Origin: Strix aluco
Lineage: Eukaryota; Chordata; Aves; Strigiformes; Strigidae
Length of the DNA stretch: 64,000 bases
NCBI RefSeq assembly: GCF_031877795.1
Contig: NC_133940.1
Coordinates: 10,975,985 to 11,039,984 of the forward strand
Reading direction: 5' to 3'
Shown here piece by piece: positions 62,401 to 64,000 of this stretch. The notes under the pieces were generated by a model. It saw nothing but the letters and a program-made list of their open reading frames with translations. It did no database searches and had not been told where the DNA came from. Within the stretch, counting starts at the first letter, position 1. Each line of letters starts with the position of its first letter. The position numbers and the translations under genes are program-made.

Positions 62401-64000
62401 TTACTTCTGTTGTGTAATATGTTGGCATTGAGTTATTAGCTGCGTAAAGTATAAATAACTGTTTTTATGTAGAATCTTCATCTTGGAATACGTTGTCCTG
62501 TCAGATGTGGAAGTTGCAAATTTCTCTTAAATGTTTGATAAAGCTAGGAATGAAAAAATTAATCATTAAAGACTTTTACGGGGGGGATCTGGGAGAGAGA
62601 AATCAAGCTGGCAATCAACTGAAAGTGGAAAGTTGCTCTTTACTATGAGGGTGGTTGGTGGAGAGGCTAGTTACTTAACTGATGTAAAAGAGAAGAATTG
62701 GGCAGTTATGCCACTGGTAGGCATTTTTGAACATAACTCCACATGCAGAGTTTCCTCACTCTTTCATAGTCTGCTTCGTTCCATACTTGTTCCCTTCAAG
62801 CTACTGAAGATGTGCCTTCGCTGCATAACTAGGCCAGTTCAGTGTCTAGCTGCCGCTCACAGGGTGCTCCTGTCTCTGTGTCACGACCATGTGCTTCTGT
62901 TGTTTGCCTTGTGCCCATTTGAGCCCCACAGCTGTACTGGTTTGAGCTAAACTGTGAAGAGTAGTTGTCTGTGGGTTCAAACTCTGGAGTCAAATGGGTG
63001 CTGCTCCTGCATGGAAAAGGGTACTGGCGCTTTTGGCCAGGGAGAACAGAATTGAGGGGGATTGCCCCTTTCAGTAGTTGAAGTGTCGTATCAGTTTCCT
63101 GGTCCAACAGTAGTGACAACATTTTCTGTAACTGTAGTACCAGGAAAAGAAAACTTTACGTTGTCTGCTACTTTTCTACCTGATCTTACTTTTAAAAACC
63201 ATTTGGGCGATATGCCAGTTCCAAAAGTAATCCTCTAATCTTTGTAGTGATCTCTGTTTTATCTATCTTTTTTTTTTCCCCTGAAATGTTACACAGTCTG
63301 TTGTAGATCCATTAGAGCTCTGCGAGGAAATTCAGGATTGCTGTTGATTTGCATTAATCTATGCAGACAGGAAGATCATGTACATTTTTCTTTGGTTTCA
63401 GGCTACGTGCTAGTTAGAAGTTCTGCAGGTATTGGAATGAGATGGAAGGGGTAAGAGAAATTTTAGGAACGGTTATAGAAGAGTTTCCTCCCCTCAAGAT
63501 TTTCTCCCAGCCTTAGCATGGTTAATCAGATGCTGTTGTCAAAACCCTGCTAGACCTCCTCCTTCAGTTGGATGCTTACCAGCCTGTTGTGGTTAGATCT
63601 TATTATGAGCCTTTGCACTCTTGAGTTTTCCGTGGTTTATGGAAGCTGCAGTGCCAGTTCTGTATGTGAGGTCTGTCTCCAGTCTTTTTACAGAATGTGG
63701 ACCATCCTGTGCAATGATCTTAAGTCCCATCCCTCTCAACTCATCTCCTTCCTGGCTTGTGAGTTTCTGCGGGCATGCTGAGGCTACAGGTCTCATCTCT
63801 GGGAGTACCTGATAATCAAACCAGACATACCCTTTTTTAATCTCATAAAATATTGATACTGTCCTTCAGAAATACTGAGAAATAGACCAAATAATGCCTG
63901 AACACATTGCCTGCATCTTCTCTCTACTTCACTTTAGTCTCAGTTCAGAGCACTTTGTTTTCTTCTGCTCTTGGAAGAAAACTAACAAGTGTTTTTTACA
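53500..64000 (+). other. STAG2: Presumed STAG2 5' intron
   Basis: After the CpG island fades at about 54.2 kb the sequence is AT-rich to the window end. I looked for the known STAG2 N-terminal sequence (human starts MIAAPEIPTDF) and other STAG2 exons and found none, so the coding region presumably begins further right. Contents noted are a TGTG run (about 56275-56290), a CR1 fragment (about 60511-60757) and short unrecognised open frames. Confidence 0.6.
60511..60757 (-). mobile_element. CR1 LINE fragment (antisense)
   Basis: GTCACAGAATTGCATAGGAG, then GGTCTAGTCCAACCTCCTGC, then CAGACCAGGTTTCTCAGGAA resemble the reverse complement of the avian CR1 3' region. The similarity fades through the GATGGAGTTTTCACAG and CTCTGGCAAC segments to about 60757. 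The element is old and diverged, and on the minus strand. Confidence 0.75.

Noticed and set aside
62965-62985. GGTTCAAACTCTGG resembling a tRNA B box
   Set aside because: There is no matching A box or cloverleaf around it.
54200-64000. Search for STAG2 coding exons
   Set aside because: No segment matching the STAG2 N-terminus or other known STAG2 sequence was found in any frame, so no coding feature is claimed.

Overview
The window is vertebrate genomic DNA, most likely from a bird. It shows intron-containing genes with GT-AG splice sites, three CpG-island promoters, CR1-type LINE fragments, a probable avian retroviral LTR, and the gene order THOC2(-) / XIAP(+) / STAG2(+), the same order as human Xq25. 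I cannot name the species. Almost none of the many small open frames are genes. The real coding sequence is 13 short exons belonging to two genes.

Region by region. Positions 1-15345 hold the 5' part of THOC2 on the minus strand: seven coding exons, about 197 codons, all in consistent phase, with the remainder beyond position 1. Its CpG-island promoter is at about 14.8-15.75 kb and carries a 23-bp tandem repeat with NRF1-like sites. Positions 15.75-19.8 kb lie between the divergent THOC2 and XIAP promoters and contain a probable solo LTR (about 16.17-16.74 kb). XIAP runs on the plus strand: a CpG-island promoter and noncoding first exon (donor after 20447), an 11-kb first intron, then six coding exons from 31472 to 39867 that encode a complete 501-residue protein with three BIR domains, a UBA domain and a RING. 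Its 3' UTR has several candidate poly(A) signals from 41.2 kb onward. Positions 41.4-50.3 kb are intergenic or long-3'UTR sequence with one CR1 3' end. Positions 50.4-54.2 kb are a large CpG island with several candidate leader-exon donors, taken as the STAG2 promoter from gene order. The rest (to 64000) looks like STAG2 5' intron. No STAG2 coding exon was found.

The three genes are neighbours by conserved synteny and do not form a pathway: THOC2 acts in mRNA export, XIAP inhibits caspases, and STAG2 is a cohesin subunit. All three are expected to be broadly expressed, which fits their CpG-island promoters. The observations most worth a second look are a 3-codon uORF whose stop overlaps the XIAP start codon, CTCF-like core motifs in all three CpG islands, a YY1-like cluster just downstream of the presumed STAG2 start, and two XIAP introns whose retention would give BIR1-BIR2-only or RING-less proteins. 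I found no sign of a novel biological system.
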